Origin: Stenotrophomonas_A sp002429615
GTDB taxonomy: Bacteria > Pseudomonadota > Gammaproteobacteria > Xanthomonadales > Xanthomonadaceae
Direction: 5' to 3'
Assembly: GCA_031987425.1 (NCBI GenBank)
Contig: DALZZL010000059.1
Span: 1-20,403 of the forward strand
DNA: 20,403 nt
The notes under the pieces were generated by a model. The model saw only the letters and a program-made list of their open reading frames with translations, was not told the origin of the DNA and did not search any database. Numbering within the stretch: the stretch's first letter is position 1; each line of letters starts with the position of its first letter. Positions 10,201 through 17,255 of the stretch are shown here, piece by piece. The position numbers and the translations under genes were made by a program.

Positions 10201-10692
10201 ATGAATACGATTCGTCTTACTGCCTTGGCGTTGACGTCCCTGCTGGCGCTGGGCGCCGTGGCGCCGTCGGCGATGGCCGACGACCATGGCCGCGATCGCG
10301 ACCATCGCGGTTGGGACGACCGCGGTCGCGGTCACGACAACCGCCGTGATGACCGCCACGACGACCGTCACGACAACCGGGACCGCCGCGAGGCCTACCA
10401 CGACGGCTACCGCGACGGCCGCCATGACTATCGCGGCCCTGCCGTGGTCTACCGCCCGGCGCCGCGTCCGGCCTACTACCGTCCGGCGCCGCCGCCGCGC
10501 TACTACGGCTGGGCCCCCGGCCATCGGTACCGCGACTACTACGGCGGCCCGGTCTACGTGGTGAACGACTATGACCGTTACCACCTGCGTCGCCCGCCGT
10601 ATGGCTACCACTGGGTGCGCGATGACGTGGGCAACATGATCATGGTCGCCGTGGCCACCGGCATCATCGCCGACCTGGTCCTCCACCACTGA
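10201..10692 (+). CDS. Secreted RcnB-family protein, His/Asp/Arg-rich
   Basis: A 163-aa exported protein. Residues 1-26 form a signal peptide ending AMA before DDHGRDRD. Residues about 27-75 are a low-complexity stretch of Asp, His, Arg and Gly, and about 76-105 are Pro/Tyr-rich. The C-terminal part reads YYGWAPGHRYRDYYGG, YVVNDYDRYHLRRPPYGYHWVR and NMIMVAVATGIIADLVL, the pattern of the RcnB family (Pfam RcnB). E. coli RcnB is a periplasmic protein needed for normal Ni/Co efflux control. The His/Asp-rich stretch could bind metal, but metal specificity is inference, and many family members have no known role. No rcnA or rcnR is in the window. GGAG lies 5 nt before the ATG. A strong intrinsic terminator follows. 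Confidence 0.82.
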   Translation: MNTIRLTALALTSLLALGAVAPSAMADDHGRDRDHRGWDDRGRGHDNRRDDRHDDRHDNRDRREAYHDGYRDGRHDYRGPAVVYRPAPRPAYYRPAPPPRYYGWAPGHRYRDYYGGPVYVVNDYDRYHLRRPPYGYHWVRDDVGNMIMVAVATGIIADLVLHH

Positions 10693-10714
10693 TCGGCCTG
10701 CGCGCAGGCAACCG

Positions 10715-10747
10715 AAAACCGGCCGCGTGTCGCGGCCGGTTTTTTTT
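10715..10747 (+). terminator. Strong intrinsic terminator after the RcnB-like gene
   Basis: A 13-bp stem (AAAACCGGCCGCG / CGCGGCCGGTTTT) has a TGT loop and continues into eight consecutive T residues (10740-10747). It lies between the RcnB-like gene and the convergent sensor kinase gene. The opposite strand ends in TTTT, so it may also work for the kinase transcript. Confidence 0.93.
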
Positions 10748-10767
10748 CGTTGAATCCCGCCCCGACC

Positions 10768-12600
10768 TCAGGGCGTGAAGGAAAACTCCACCAGCGTGCC
10801 GTGCCCGGCACGGCTTTCCACCCGCAGCGCGCCACCCAGGCGGCTGGCGCGCGCGCGCATGCTGGCCATGCCCATGCCTGCCTGTGGTCCCGGTGGCGGG
10901 ACGGCCGCGCCCAGGCCCTGGCCATCGTCATGCACCTGCACGTGGATCCGTTCGTCCACCCGCCGCGCGCGCACTTCGATGCGCCGCGCGCCGCTGTGCC
11001 GGAAAGCGTTGGTGAGGGCTTCCTGCAGCAGCCTGAGGATGTCCAACCCCGCACCAGGCGATGGCTGCGACGTTTCCAGTGCGTCCATTTCCCAGCGCAC
11101 GTCGATGCCGGTGGCCTCCAGCCGCTGGCTCCAGCGGTGGCGCAAGGGCGCCAGCAGGGTCAGCAGTCCGCCATCCTGCGCGTGGGCGGTCGAATCGATC
11201 ACCAGGCGCAGGTCGTCGCGCATGTCGCGCAGGATCGCGGCGATCTGCTCGGGCTGCCGCGGCGCATCGCCCTGTTCCAGGGTGGCGATGGTGCCCAGCA
11301 GGGTGCCGCCAAAGCCATCGTGCAGGTCGCGCACGAGATTGAGGCGCTCGGCGATGCGGGTGTTCTGCAGCGCGAGCGCATGCTCGCGCGAGAGCGTGTG
11401 CGAAAGCTCGCTGGTGGCGCTGTGCACCTCGCTGATCAGCTCGGCGTTGAAGCCCTCCACCCGGCGCAGCATCTGCGCGTAGTGGTAGGTCAGCACGAAG
11501 CCGGTGCCAAGCAGGGTCAGCGGTGCGGTCAATGACAACAGGTAGACGCGATCGTCGACCAGTCCGAAGAACACCGCCAGATCGTGCAGCGATACGCCCA
11601 TCTGCACCGCGAACGTGGCCGCCAGCAGGCGCCGGTCCGCGCGCCGCACCCGCAGCGCATGCACGATGAACAAGCCCATCGCGGCGTAATACACCACGGT
11701 GCCGGCCAGCACCCATGGCGCGCGCTGCGGGCCCAGGTAACCCGGCGCCAACACCGCCAGCAACAGCGATGCGGCTGCCATCGCCAGCAACGCCTTTTCG
11801 GTGCGCGGCCAGCTGTGTTCGCTGAAGCGCAGCAGGAACATCGCCAGGCAGGTGGCCCCGCAGACGTACATCGCGATGTTCATCGCGGCCCAGGCGTCGG
11901 TCGAGGCGAACGGCCATGGGCTGGTGGCGACGAAATTCCAGCCGTAGATCGCCGAGAACAGCGAGCTGAGCGCGAACCAGCCATACATCGCGCGCCGGCT
12001 CAGCACCCACAGCATGCCGAACAGGCCGCCCAGCACCAGGCCGACGCAGCGGTTGAACAACTGGGTGTCATGGCGCAGCAGGAAGTCGCGCTGCATCTCC
12101 GCCTGTAGCGGCGCCGGGCTGCCGACCTTCACCGCGCCCAGTCCCGGTTGGTAGGCGGAAAGCCCGGACACACGGATCAACAGCTCGTTGTTCCCCTGCC
12201 GCAGCAGCGGCGGGGCCAGGGTGAAATAGCGCGGCTGCGTCCAGGCCCGGCTGAGCGGTTCGACCAGCTGCGGATCGCGCTGGATCAGCACGCCGTTGAC
12301 CCGCATCTCGCTGGCCAGGCACACATAAGGCACCAGCAGCCCGGTTGGCTGCGTGCCCTGCTGCTGCCAGCGCAGCCGGTACCAGACCACGCCGTCGTGC
12401 CCGGGCCAGCGCCGGGTCCAGTCGTCGGGCAGGCGCACGGGTGTCCAGCCTTCGGCGGGCGGCGACTGCGCCTGCCAGTCGGAGGCGGCCGCCTCGGCCA
12501 CTTCCAGCGTCAACGCCTGCCCGGGGTCCGCCGGGCGTGCGCAGCTGGTCAACATCAGCGCCAGCCACAACAGCAGTCCCCCCGCCGCGAGCCGGCCCAT
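10768..12600 (-). CDS. 7TM sensor histidine kinase (7TMR-DISM / HisKA_3 type)
   Basis: A 610-aa membrane kinase partnered with the upstream response regulator. The N-terminus is hydrophobic and ends LMLTSC, a lipobox-like site with Cys20. Residues about 25-175 form an extracytoplasmic domain of sandwich type (7TMR-DISM extracellular domain-like), with WYRLRW and NELLIRVSGLS. Seven hydrophobic segments span about 180-372. The kinase core is HisKA_3-type: RLNLVRDLHDGFGGTLLG with phospho-acceptor His427, N box LLQEALTNAFRHSGA (about 530), then DDGQGLG and GMGMASMRARASRLGG. The start at 12600 shares its A with the regulator's TGA stop (TGATG), so the two are cotranslated. The ligand is unknown; related extracellular domains are proposed to bind carbohydrates or other small molecules. 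Confidence 0.92.
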   Translation of the reverse strand: MGRLAAGGLLLWLALMLTSCARPADPGQALTLEVAEAAASDWQAQSPPAEGWTPVRLPDDWTRRWPGHDGVVWYRLRWQQQGTQPTGLLVPYVCLASEMRVNGVLIQRDPQLVEPLSRAWTQPRYFTLAPPLLRQGNNELLIRVSGLSAYQPGLGAVKVGSPAPLQAEMQRDFLLRHDTQLFNRCVGLVLGGLFGMLWVLSRRAMYGWFALSSLFSAIYGWNFVATSPWPFASTDAWAAMNIAMYVCGATCLAMFLLRFSEHSWPRTEKALLAMAAASLLLAVLAPGYLGPQRAPWVLAGTVVYYAAMGLFIVHALRVRRADRRLLAATFAVQMGVSLHDLAVFFGLVDDRVYLLSLTAPLTLLGTGFVLTYHYAQMLRRVEGFNAELISEVHSATSELSHTLSREHALALQNTRIAERLNLVRDLHDGFGGTLLGTIATLEQGDAPRQPEQIAAILRDMRDDLRLVIDSTAHAQDGGLLTLLAPLRHRWSQRLEATGIDVRWEMDALETSQPSPGAGLDILRLLQEALTNAFRHSGARRIEVRARRVDERIHVQVHDDGQGLGAAVPPPGPQAGMGMASMRARASRLGGALRVESRAGHGTLVEFSFTP

Positions 12601-13268
12601 CAGCCGAGCAGCCCCTTGGCATGGGCCTCGAACACGGCGGCGGTGCGCGAACTCACTGCCAGCTTGCGGTAGATGCTCTTGGTGTAGTCCTCGATGGTGA
12701 AGCGCGACAGGCTGGTCAGATCGGCGATTTCGCGGTTGCTGTAGCCACGCGCGACCAGCGTCAGGATCTGCTGTTCGCGTTCGGACAACGGCGAGGGCGG
12801 CGGGCGGCTGGGCGGCGCGGCGTCCAGGGCCAGGGCGCGCAGGATGCGTCCGGCGATGCTGGGGTCGATCGGCGCACCGCCGCGCTGGATGCTGCCCAGC
12901 GCATGCCGCAGTTCGTCGTCGTCGCGTTCCTTCAGCAGATAGCCGATCGCCCCGGCACGCAGGGCCTGCAGCGCGGTGTCCTCCTGGCCCCAGGCAGAGA
13001 CCACCACGCAGGTCGTGGCCGGGCAGGCCACCTGCAGTTCCGCGATCAAGGTCACGCCGCTGCCGTCCGGCAGCCCGATGTCCACCAGGGCCAGGGCGAA
13101 TGCCTGCGCCCGCAGCTGTTCGCGGGCTTCGGCCAGGCTGCCGACCACCACCGGCGGCGGCGCCTCGGGTGCCATGCCGCGCAGCAATCCGCCCAGGCGG
13201 GCCTGCAGGGCGGGGTCGTCCTCCACCACCAGCGCGGGTGCCAGCGACACCGGCGATTCCTTGCTCAT
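12600..13268 (-). CDS. NarL/LuxR-family response regulator
   Basis: A 222-aa two-component regulator. The receiver domain has the acidic pocket VVEDD (residues 14-18), phospho-acceptor Asp63 in LVDIGLPDGSG, Ser91 and Lys113 (YLLKE). A Pro-rich linker (about 151-160) leads to a LuxR-type helix-turn-helix at about 161-215 (LSEREQQILTLVARGYSNREIADL, then TIEDYTKSIYRKL). The start at 13268 (MSKESPV) is preferred because GGA lies 8-10 nt upstream; an ATG two codons earlier at 13274 is nearly as good. It is the first gene of a two-gene operon with the sensor kinase. It is divergent from glyA across a 198-bp gap. No target gene can be deduced, and no obvious repeated binding site was seen in the gap. 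Confidence 0.93.
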   Translation of the reverse strand: MSKESPVSLAPALVVEDDPALQARLGGLLRGMAPEAPPPVVVGSLAEAREQLRAQAFALALVDIGLPDGSGVTLIAELQVACPATTCVVVSAWGQEDTALQALRAGAIGYLLKERDDDELRHALGSIQRGGAPIDPSIAGRILRALALDAAPPSRPPPSPLSEREQQILTLVARGYSNREIADLTSLSRFTIEDYTKSIYRKLAVSSRTAAVFEAHAKGLLG

Positions 13269-13388
13269 GACCATTCCGTCGATTCCCCTGCGCGGCAACG
13301 CGGGCGCGCAAAGCCGTCGCCCATGGCCGGAGACCCGGCATTCTGCCGCAAATGGTCGCACCCCCGGTTAAGTCCATGCCCGGCCGGA

Positions 13389-13418
13389 TTGGTGGGCCGC
13401 CCCGGCGGCCCCTATAAT
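13389..13418 (+). promoter_or_regulatory. glyA promoter (sigma70-like)
   Basis: TTGGTG (13389-13394) and a perfect TATAAT (13413-13418) are separated by 18 bp, placing transcription start about 40 bp before the glyA ATG. The rest of the gap back to the divergent response regulator shows nothing else I recognise. Confidence 0.75.
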
Positions 13419-13466
13419 TTTGGCCCCCGACCGCCCTTGGCCGCCCCGGCAGCCCCTGGAGACCCG

Positions 13467-14720
13467 ATGTTCCCGCGCGACGCCCGTATCGAAAACTACG
13501 ATCCCGAACTGGCCCAGGCCATGGCCGCCGAAGCGGCGCGCCAGGAGGATCACGTCGAGCTGATCGCCAGCGAGAACTACGCCAGCCCGCGCGTCATGGA
13601 AGCCCAGGGCAGCGTGCTGACCAACAAGTACGCCGAAGGCTACCCGGGCAAGCGCTACTACGGCGGTTGCGAATTCGTCGACATCGCCGAGCAGCTGGCG
13701 ATCGACCGCCTCAAGCAGCTGTTCGGCGCCGACTACGCCAACGTGCAGCCGCACAGCGGCTCGCAGGCCAACCAGGCGGTGTATTTCGCGCTGTTGAACC
13801 CGGGCGACACCATCCTGGGCATGTCGCTGGCCCACGGCGGCCACCTGACCCACGGCGCCAAGGTCAATGCGTCGGGCAAGCTGTTCAACGCCGTGCAGTA
13901 CGGCGTCAATGACCAGGGCCTGATCGACTACGACGAAGTCGAGCGCCTGGCCGTGGAGCACAAGCCGAAGATGGTCGTGGCCGGTTTCTCGGCCTACTCG
14001 CAGAAGATCGACTGGGCGCGCTTCCGCGCCATCGCCGACAAGGTCGGCGCGCTGTTCTTCGTCGACATGGCGCACGTCGCCGGCCTGGTCGCCGCCGGCG
14101 TCTACCCGAACCCGCTGCCGCATGCCCACGTGGTCACCTCGACCACCCACAAGACTCTGCGCGGTCCGCGTGGCGGCATCATCCTGGCGCAGGGCGCCAG
14201 CGAGGACATGACCAAGAAGCTGCAGTCGATCGTGTTCCCGGGCATCCAGGGCGGTCCGCTGATGCACGTCATCGCCGCCAAGGCGGTGGCCTTCAAGGAA
14301 GCGCTGGAGCCGGAGTTCAAGGCCTACCAGCAGCAGGTGGTGAAGAACGCCCAGGCGATGGCGAAGACGCTGATCGCGCGCGGCTACAAAATCGTCTCCG
14401 GCGGCACCGAGAACCACCTGATGCTGGTCGACATGATCGGCAAGGACGTCTCGGGCAAGGATGCGGAGGCGGCGCTGGGCAAGGCCCACATCACCGTCAA
14501 CAAGAACTCGGTGCCGAACGACCCGCGTTCGCCGTTCGTGACCTCGGGCCTGCGCCTGGGCACCCCGGCGATCACCACGCGTGGCTACCAGGAGGCCGAC
14601 GCGGCCGAGCTGGCCGGCTGGATCGCCGATGTGCTCGACGCCCCGGCGGACGAGGCGGTCATCGCCCGCGTCCGTGAGGCGGTCACTGCGCAGTGCAAGC
14701 GCTTCCCGGTCTACGGCTGA
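13467..14720 (+). CDS. glyA: Serine hydroxymethyltransferase
   Basis: Cytoplasmic PLP enzyme converting serine and tetrahydrofolate to glycine and 5,10-methylene-THF, the main supply of one-carbon units. Length is 417 aa, the same as E. coli GlyA. Family segments are HVELIASENYASPRVMEAQG, NKYAEGYPGKRYYGGCEFVD, the DMAHVAGLVAAGVYPNP Asp/His region, and VTSTTHKTLRGPRGG with the PLP Lys at residue 229 (codon 14151-14153). The C-terminal FVTSGLRLGTPAITTRG is also present. The start at 13467 has GGAG 5 nt upstream and a sigma70-like promoter before it; the longer open frame upstream is antisense to the two-component operon. A small membrane-protein gene and nrdR follow closely. Confidence 0.98.
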   Translation: MFPRDARIENYDPELAQAMAAEAARQEDHVELIASENYASPRVMEAQGSVLTNKYAEGYPGKRYYGGCEFVDIAEQLAIDRLKQLFGADYANVQPHSGSQANQAVYFALLNPGDTILGMSLAHGGHLTHGAKVNASGKLFNAVQYGVNDQGLIDYDEVERLAVEHKPKMVVAGFSAYSQKIDWARFRAIADKVGALFFVDMAHVAGLVAAGVYPNPLPHAHVVTSTTHKTLRGPRGGIILAQGASEDMTKKLQSIVFPGIQGGPLMHVIAAKAVAFKEALEPEFKAYQQQVVKNAQAMAKTLIARGYKIVSGGTENHLMLVDMIGKDVSGKDAEAALGKAHITVNKNSVPNDPRSPFVTSGLRLGTPAITTRGYQEADAAELAGWIADVLDAPADEAVIARVREAVTAQCKRFPVYG

Positions 14721-14724
14721 TGTG

Positions 14725-15195
14725 ATGGCCACGGCATTCCGCATGTTCTACGCGCTGCAGGCGCTGGTCATCGGAATGCCGACCCTGCTGCTGGCGGTGG
14801 CCAGTGCGCCGCTCGGGATCGTGCTCGGGCCGGTGATGCTGGTGGTCGCCATCGGCAAGCTGCTGAGCGGCCACTTCGACGGCGAGGCCTGGTTCGTGGG
14901 CGTCTATGTCAGTGGCGCCTATGCCGGCATGTGGGCCTGGGCGACCCTGTCCTGGCCTTACCTGCGCGGCCGCCGTGCGGCCTTCCGGTCCTTCCGGCCC
15001 TGGGTGTGGGGCCTCCTGGGCGCGGGGGCCGCCGCCGCGGTGCTGCTGTGGTGCGTGGTGCCGTATCCGAGCCTGTCGCTGCTGTTCGCCGGCCCCGGCA
15101 TGCTGCTTCCGATGCTGCACCTGGCCGTGGCGCGCCTGCTGGAGCGCTCCCCGCAACCGCCGCCGCTGGCCTGCACGGCCGGCGATTCGATCTAG
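14725..15195 (+). CDS. Small membrane protein of unknown function
   Basis: I do not recognise this family. The 156-aa product has four or five hydrophobic segments: about residues 8-40 (two close helices), 48-70, about 92-110 and 112-140. It has short basic loops (LRGRRAAFRSFRP) and a polar tail. It begins 4 nt after the glyA stop and ends 9 nt before nrdR. No clear Shine-Dalgarno is seen, so translation is probably coupled to glyA; a GTG at 14722 or the ATG at 14743 are alternative starts. Coding is supported by tight spacing, hydrophobic periodicity and lack of a better frame. Its location suggests an inner-membrane protein carried in the glyA-nrdR transcript, with no stated role. Confidence 0.75.
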   Translation: MATAFRMFYALQALVIGMPTLLLAVASAPLGIVLGPVMLVVAIGKLLSGHFDGEAWFVGVYVSGAYAGMWAWATLSWPYLRGRRAAFRSFRPWVWGLLGAGAAAAVLLWCVVPYPSLSLLFAGPGMLLPMLHLAVARLLERSPQPPPLACTAGDSI

Positions 15196-15198
15196 AAT
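15193..15198 (+). promoter_or_regulatory. Candidate nrdR -10 box close to the start codon
   Basis: TAGAAT ends only 6 bp before the nrdR ATG (15205), so initiation about 7 nt downstream would give a leaderless or near-leaderless mRNA. No Shine-Dalgarno precedes nrdR and no convincing -35 box is visible. It may be a chance match in an otherwise GC-rich stretch. Confidence 0.4.
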
Positions 15199-15204
15199 CA
15201 CACG

Positions 15205-15738
15205 ATGCACTGTCCCTTCTGCCAGCACCATGACACCCGCGTGATCGACTCGCGCGTGTCCGAGGATGGCGCCACCATCCGGCGGCGTCGCGAATGCGAG
15301 GCCTGTGGGGAGCGTTTCAGCACCCTGGAAACCATCGAGCTGAAGATGCCGGTGGTGATCAAGAGCACCGGCAACCGCGAGGCCTTCGACGCGCGCAAGC
15401 TGCGCACCAGCTTCGACCGCGCGCTGCAGAAGCGGCCGGTATCCGAGGAGCAGATCGAAGCGGCCGTGCGCGCGGTGGTGCACCAGCTGCGCATGTGCGG
15501 CGAGCGTGAGGTGCCGTCGATCCGCATCGGTGAGTTCGTGATGGCCGAGCTGCGCAAGCTCGACCATGTCGGCTACGTGCGTTTCGCCTCGGTGTACCGC
15601 AGTTTCGAGGACGTGGCCGATTTCCGCGAGGAGATCGAGAAACTGGAGCGCGACCTGCCGGTGGGCAGCGAGCAGCTGCCGCTGCTGGAGCTGGAACGGG
15701 CGGCGGCGCGCGTGCCGGAGAAGTCGGGCAAGCGTTGA
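15205..15738 (+). CDS. nrdR: Transcriptional repressor NrdR
   Basis: Zinc-ribbon/ATP-cone repressor of ribonucleotide reductase genes that senses (d)ATP. The zinc ribbon has Cys3 and Cys6 (MHCPFC) and Cys31 and Cys34 (RRECEACGERF), with the basic RRRR stretch between. The ATP-cone domain spans about residues 49-139 (VIKSTGNREAFDARKLRTSF to LDHVGYVRFASVYRSF). Length is 177 aa, slightly longer than E. coli NrdR (149) because of a C-terminal tail. It sits before ribD, as in E. coli and many proteobacteria. There is no upstream Shine-Dalgarno; a -10-like box lies almost on the start codon. No ribonucleotide reductase gene is in the window. Confidence 0.97.
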   Translation: MHCPFCQHHDTRVIDSRVSEDGATIRRRRECEACGERFSTLETIELKMPVVIKSTGNREAFDARKLRTSFDRALQKRPVSEEQIEAAVRAVVHQLRMCGEREVPSIRIGEFVMAELRKLDHVGYVRFASVYRSFEDVADFREEIEKLERDLPVGSEQLPLLELERAAARVPEKSGKR

Positions 15739-15758
15739 ACCGGGAAGTAGCTTCCGAG

Positions 15759-16853
15759 ATGAGCGAATACACCGCCCTGGATCATCTGCACATGGCGCAG
15801 GCGCTGCGCCTGGCCGAACGCGGCGCCTGGACCACCCGCCCGAACCCGATGGTCGGCTGCGTCATCGCCCACGGCGAGACGGTGGTCGGCCAGGGCTGGC
15901 ACCAGCGTGCCGGCGGCCCCCATGCGGAGATTTTCGCGCTGCGCGAAGCCGGCGAGCGGGCACGTGGCGCCACCGCCTACGTCACCCTGGAGCCCTGCGC
16001 CCACCATGGCCGCACGCCGCCCTGCGCGCTGGCGTTGATCGACGCCGGTGTGTCCCGCGTGGTCGCGGCGATGGCCGACCCGTTCCCGCAGGTCAACGGC
16101 GGTGGCTTCGTGCTGCTGCGCGAGGCCGGCATCGCGGTCCAGCATGGCCTGATGGCCGCGCAGGCGCGCGAACTCAATCATGGCTTCCTCTCGCGCGTGG
16201 AGCGTGGCCGGCCCTGGCTGCGCCTGAAGTACGGCATGAGCCTGGACGGCCGCACCGCGATGGCGGACGGCGAATCGAAATGGATTACCGGCCCGGCCGC
16301 ACGCGCCGACGTGCAGCGCTGGCGCGCGCGTGCCGGCGCGATCCTCACCGGCGCGGGCACCGTAGCCGCCGACGACCCATCGCTCACGGTGCGGCTGGAG
16401 GGCGAGGGCGGTGATTTCCTGCCGCCCGTGCGGGTCGTGCTCGATGCCGGCCTGCGCACGCTCGACCGCGCCAAGGTGCGCGAGGGCGACGCGCCCACCC
16501 TGTACCTGCATGCCGCCGACGTGGCGGCCCCGGCGCTGGCGGGCGTCGAATTCGCCAGCGTGCCTTCACATGCGGGGCGTCTGGACCTGTCCGCGGTGAT
16601 GGCGCTGCTGGCCGCGCGCGGCATCAATGAAGTCCAGGTCGAAGCCGGTGCCGGGCTGGGCGGTGCGCTGTGGCGGGCCGGGCTGGTCGACGAACTGCTG
16701 CTCTACCAGGCGCCCCAGCTGCTGGGCGACACCGCCCGCCCGCTGCTAGCCGGGCTGGGCATCGAGCGCATGGCCGATGCCGTGCATCTCGAGCTGCGGG
16801 ACACCCGCCAGCTCGGTCCCGACCTGCGCCTGCTGCTGCGCCCGCGGGCCTGA
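15759..16853 (+). CDS. ribD: Bifunctional riboflavin biosynthesis deaminase/reductase RibD
   Basis: Catalyses deamination and then reduction of the pyrimidine intermediate from GTP in riboflavin synthesis. The N-terminal cytidine-deaminase-like domain (about 1-145) has the zinc site His55 and Glu57 (PHAEIF) plus Cys80 and Cys89 (EPCAHHGRTPPC). The C-terminal reductase domain (about 150-364) has LKYGMSLDGRTAMADGESKW, ITGPAARADVQRWRARA, ADDPSLTVRL and EAGAGLGGALW. Length is 364 aa, as expected (E. coli 367). The start at 15759 matches the family N-terminus; a TTG at 15735 overlapping the nrdR stop would add eight residues. It lies 20 nt after nrdR and is not itself preceded by the FMN riboswitch, which lies downstream. 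Confidence 0.97.
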   Translation: MSEYTALDHLHMAQALRLAERGAWTTRPNPMVGCVIAHGETVVGQGWHQRAGGPHAEIFALREAGERARGATAYVTLEPCAHHGRTPPCALALIDAGVSRVVAAMADPFPQVNGGGFVLLREAGIAVQHGLMAAQARELNHGFLSRVERGRPWLRLKYGMSLDGRTAMADGESKWITGPAARADVQRWRARAGAILTGAGTVAADDPSLTVRLEGEGGDFLPPVRVVLDAGLRTLDRAKVREGDAPTLYLHAADVAAPALAGVEFASVPSHAGRLDLSAVMALLAARGINEVQVEAGAGLGGALWRAGLVDELLLYQAPQLLGDTARPLLAGLGIERMADAVHLELRDTRQLGPDLRLLLRPRA

Positions 16854-16940
16854 CCCCGCTGGGCGCCGCCGCGGCCCGCACAAGCCGAATGTGGCCAAAT
16901 GCAGCATTCCGCGCGTGAACCCTGGGCGCGGCGGGCGGTT

Positions 16941-16949
16941 TGTTAGAAT
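16941..16949 (+). promoter_or_regulatory. Extended -10 promoter for the FMN riboswitch transcript
   Basis: TGTTAGAAT is an extended -10 element (TG, one base, TAGAAT) about 31 bp before the aptamer. A small hairpin GCTGG-TTCG-CCAGC (16956-16969) would start the RNA. No good -35 box is seen. The rest of the 16854-16979 gap after ribD shows no gene or terminator I can support. Confidence 0.6.
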
Positions 16950-16979
16950 GCGCGGGCTGGTTCGCCAGCGACCAATGAA

Positions 16980-17121
16980 CGTCTTCAGGGCGGGGTGCGA
17001 TTCCCCACCGGCGGTAGGTGCCTCCCGGCACGAGCCCGCGAGCGCTCCCGGTTCCGCCGGGAGGTCAGCAGATCCGGTCCGATGCCGGAGCCGACGGTGA
17101 TAGTCCGGATGAAAGAAGACG
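16980..17121 (+). ncRNA. FMN riboswitch (RFN element)
   Basis: This is the aptamer that binds flavin mononucleotide and turns off riboflavin genes. The closing helix pairs CGTCTTC (16980-16986) with GAAGACG (17115-17121). The conserved core is almost intact: AGGGCGGGGTGC, ATTCCCCACCGGCGGTA, GAGCCCGCGAGCG, GGTCAGCAGATCCGGT, CCGGAGCCGACGGTGATAGT and CCGGATGAAAGAAG. Two variable stems are clear: GTGCC-TCCC-GGCAC, and CTCCCGG-TTCCG-CCGGGAG. It lies upstream of ribE, not of ribD, so FMN control should act directly on ribE and ribBA, and on ribH if transcription continues. The downstream expression platform contains a TTTTT tract (17174-17178) with only weak hairpins before it, and a perfect palindrome over the ribE Shine-Dalgarno. 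Confidence 0.97.
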
Positions 17122-17234
17122 GCCAGCGCGCGATCCCCGCCGGGTCGTGCGTGCGCCTGTTTGCCTTGCGGCGTTTTTCGCTCACTTCATGCGGGAAACG
17201 ACATGCACCACATACAGCTCCATTCCTTGCACGC

Positions 17235-17248
17235 CCTCCGGCCGGAGG
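17235..17248 (+). promoter_or_regulatory. Palindrome sequestering the ribE Shine-Dalgarno
   Basis: CCTCCGGCCGGAGG is a perfect 14-nt palindrome whose right arm contains GGAGG (17244-17248), 7 nt before the ribE ATG. As RNA it can fold into a 5-bp hairpin with a GGCC loop, hiding the ribosome-binding site. This is a plausible OFF state for a translational riboswitch. Confidence 0.6.
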
Positions 17249-17255
17249 TGCGCTG

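Noticed and set aside
10325..10395. Short tandem-looking GACCGCCACGAC units, considered as a direct-repeat array
   Set aside because: They encode the Asp-Arg-His stretch of the RcnB-like protein, are imperfect, and have no spacer structure, so they are not CRISPR.
10147..10689. Val-rich antisense frame opposite the RcnB-like gene
   Set aside because: Mirror of the Asp/His/Arg repeats; the + strand has a signal peptide, Shine-Dalgarno, family motifs and a terminator.
12345..13466. Long N-terminal extension of glyA
   Set aside because: It runs antisense to the two-component operon, contains the glyA promoter, and the 417-aa product from 13467 has the normal family length.
13368..14744. 458-aa frame antisense to glyA
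   Set aside because: Shadow of a highly conserved enzyme gene; no motif.
16995..17255. In-frame extension of ribE through the riboswitch
   Set aside because: The region is a clear RFN aptamer, and the family N-terminus MFTGII begins at 17256.
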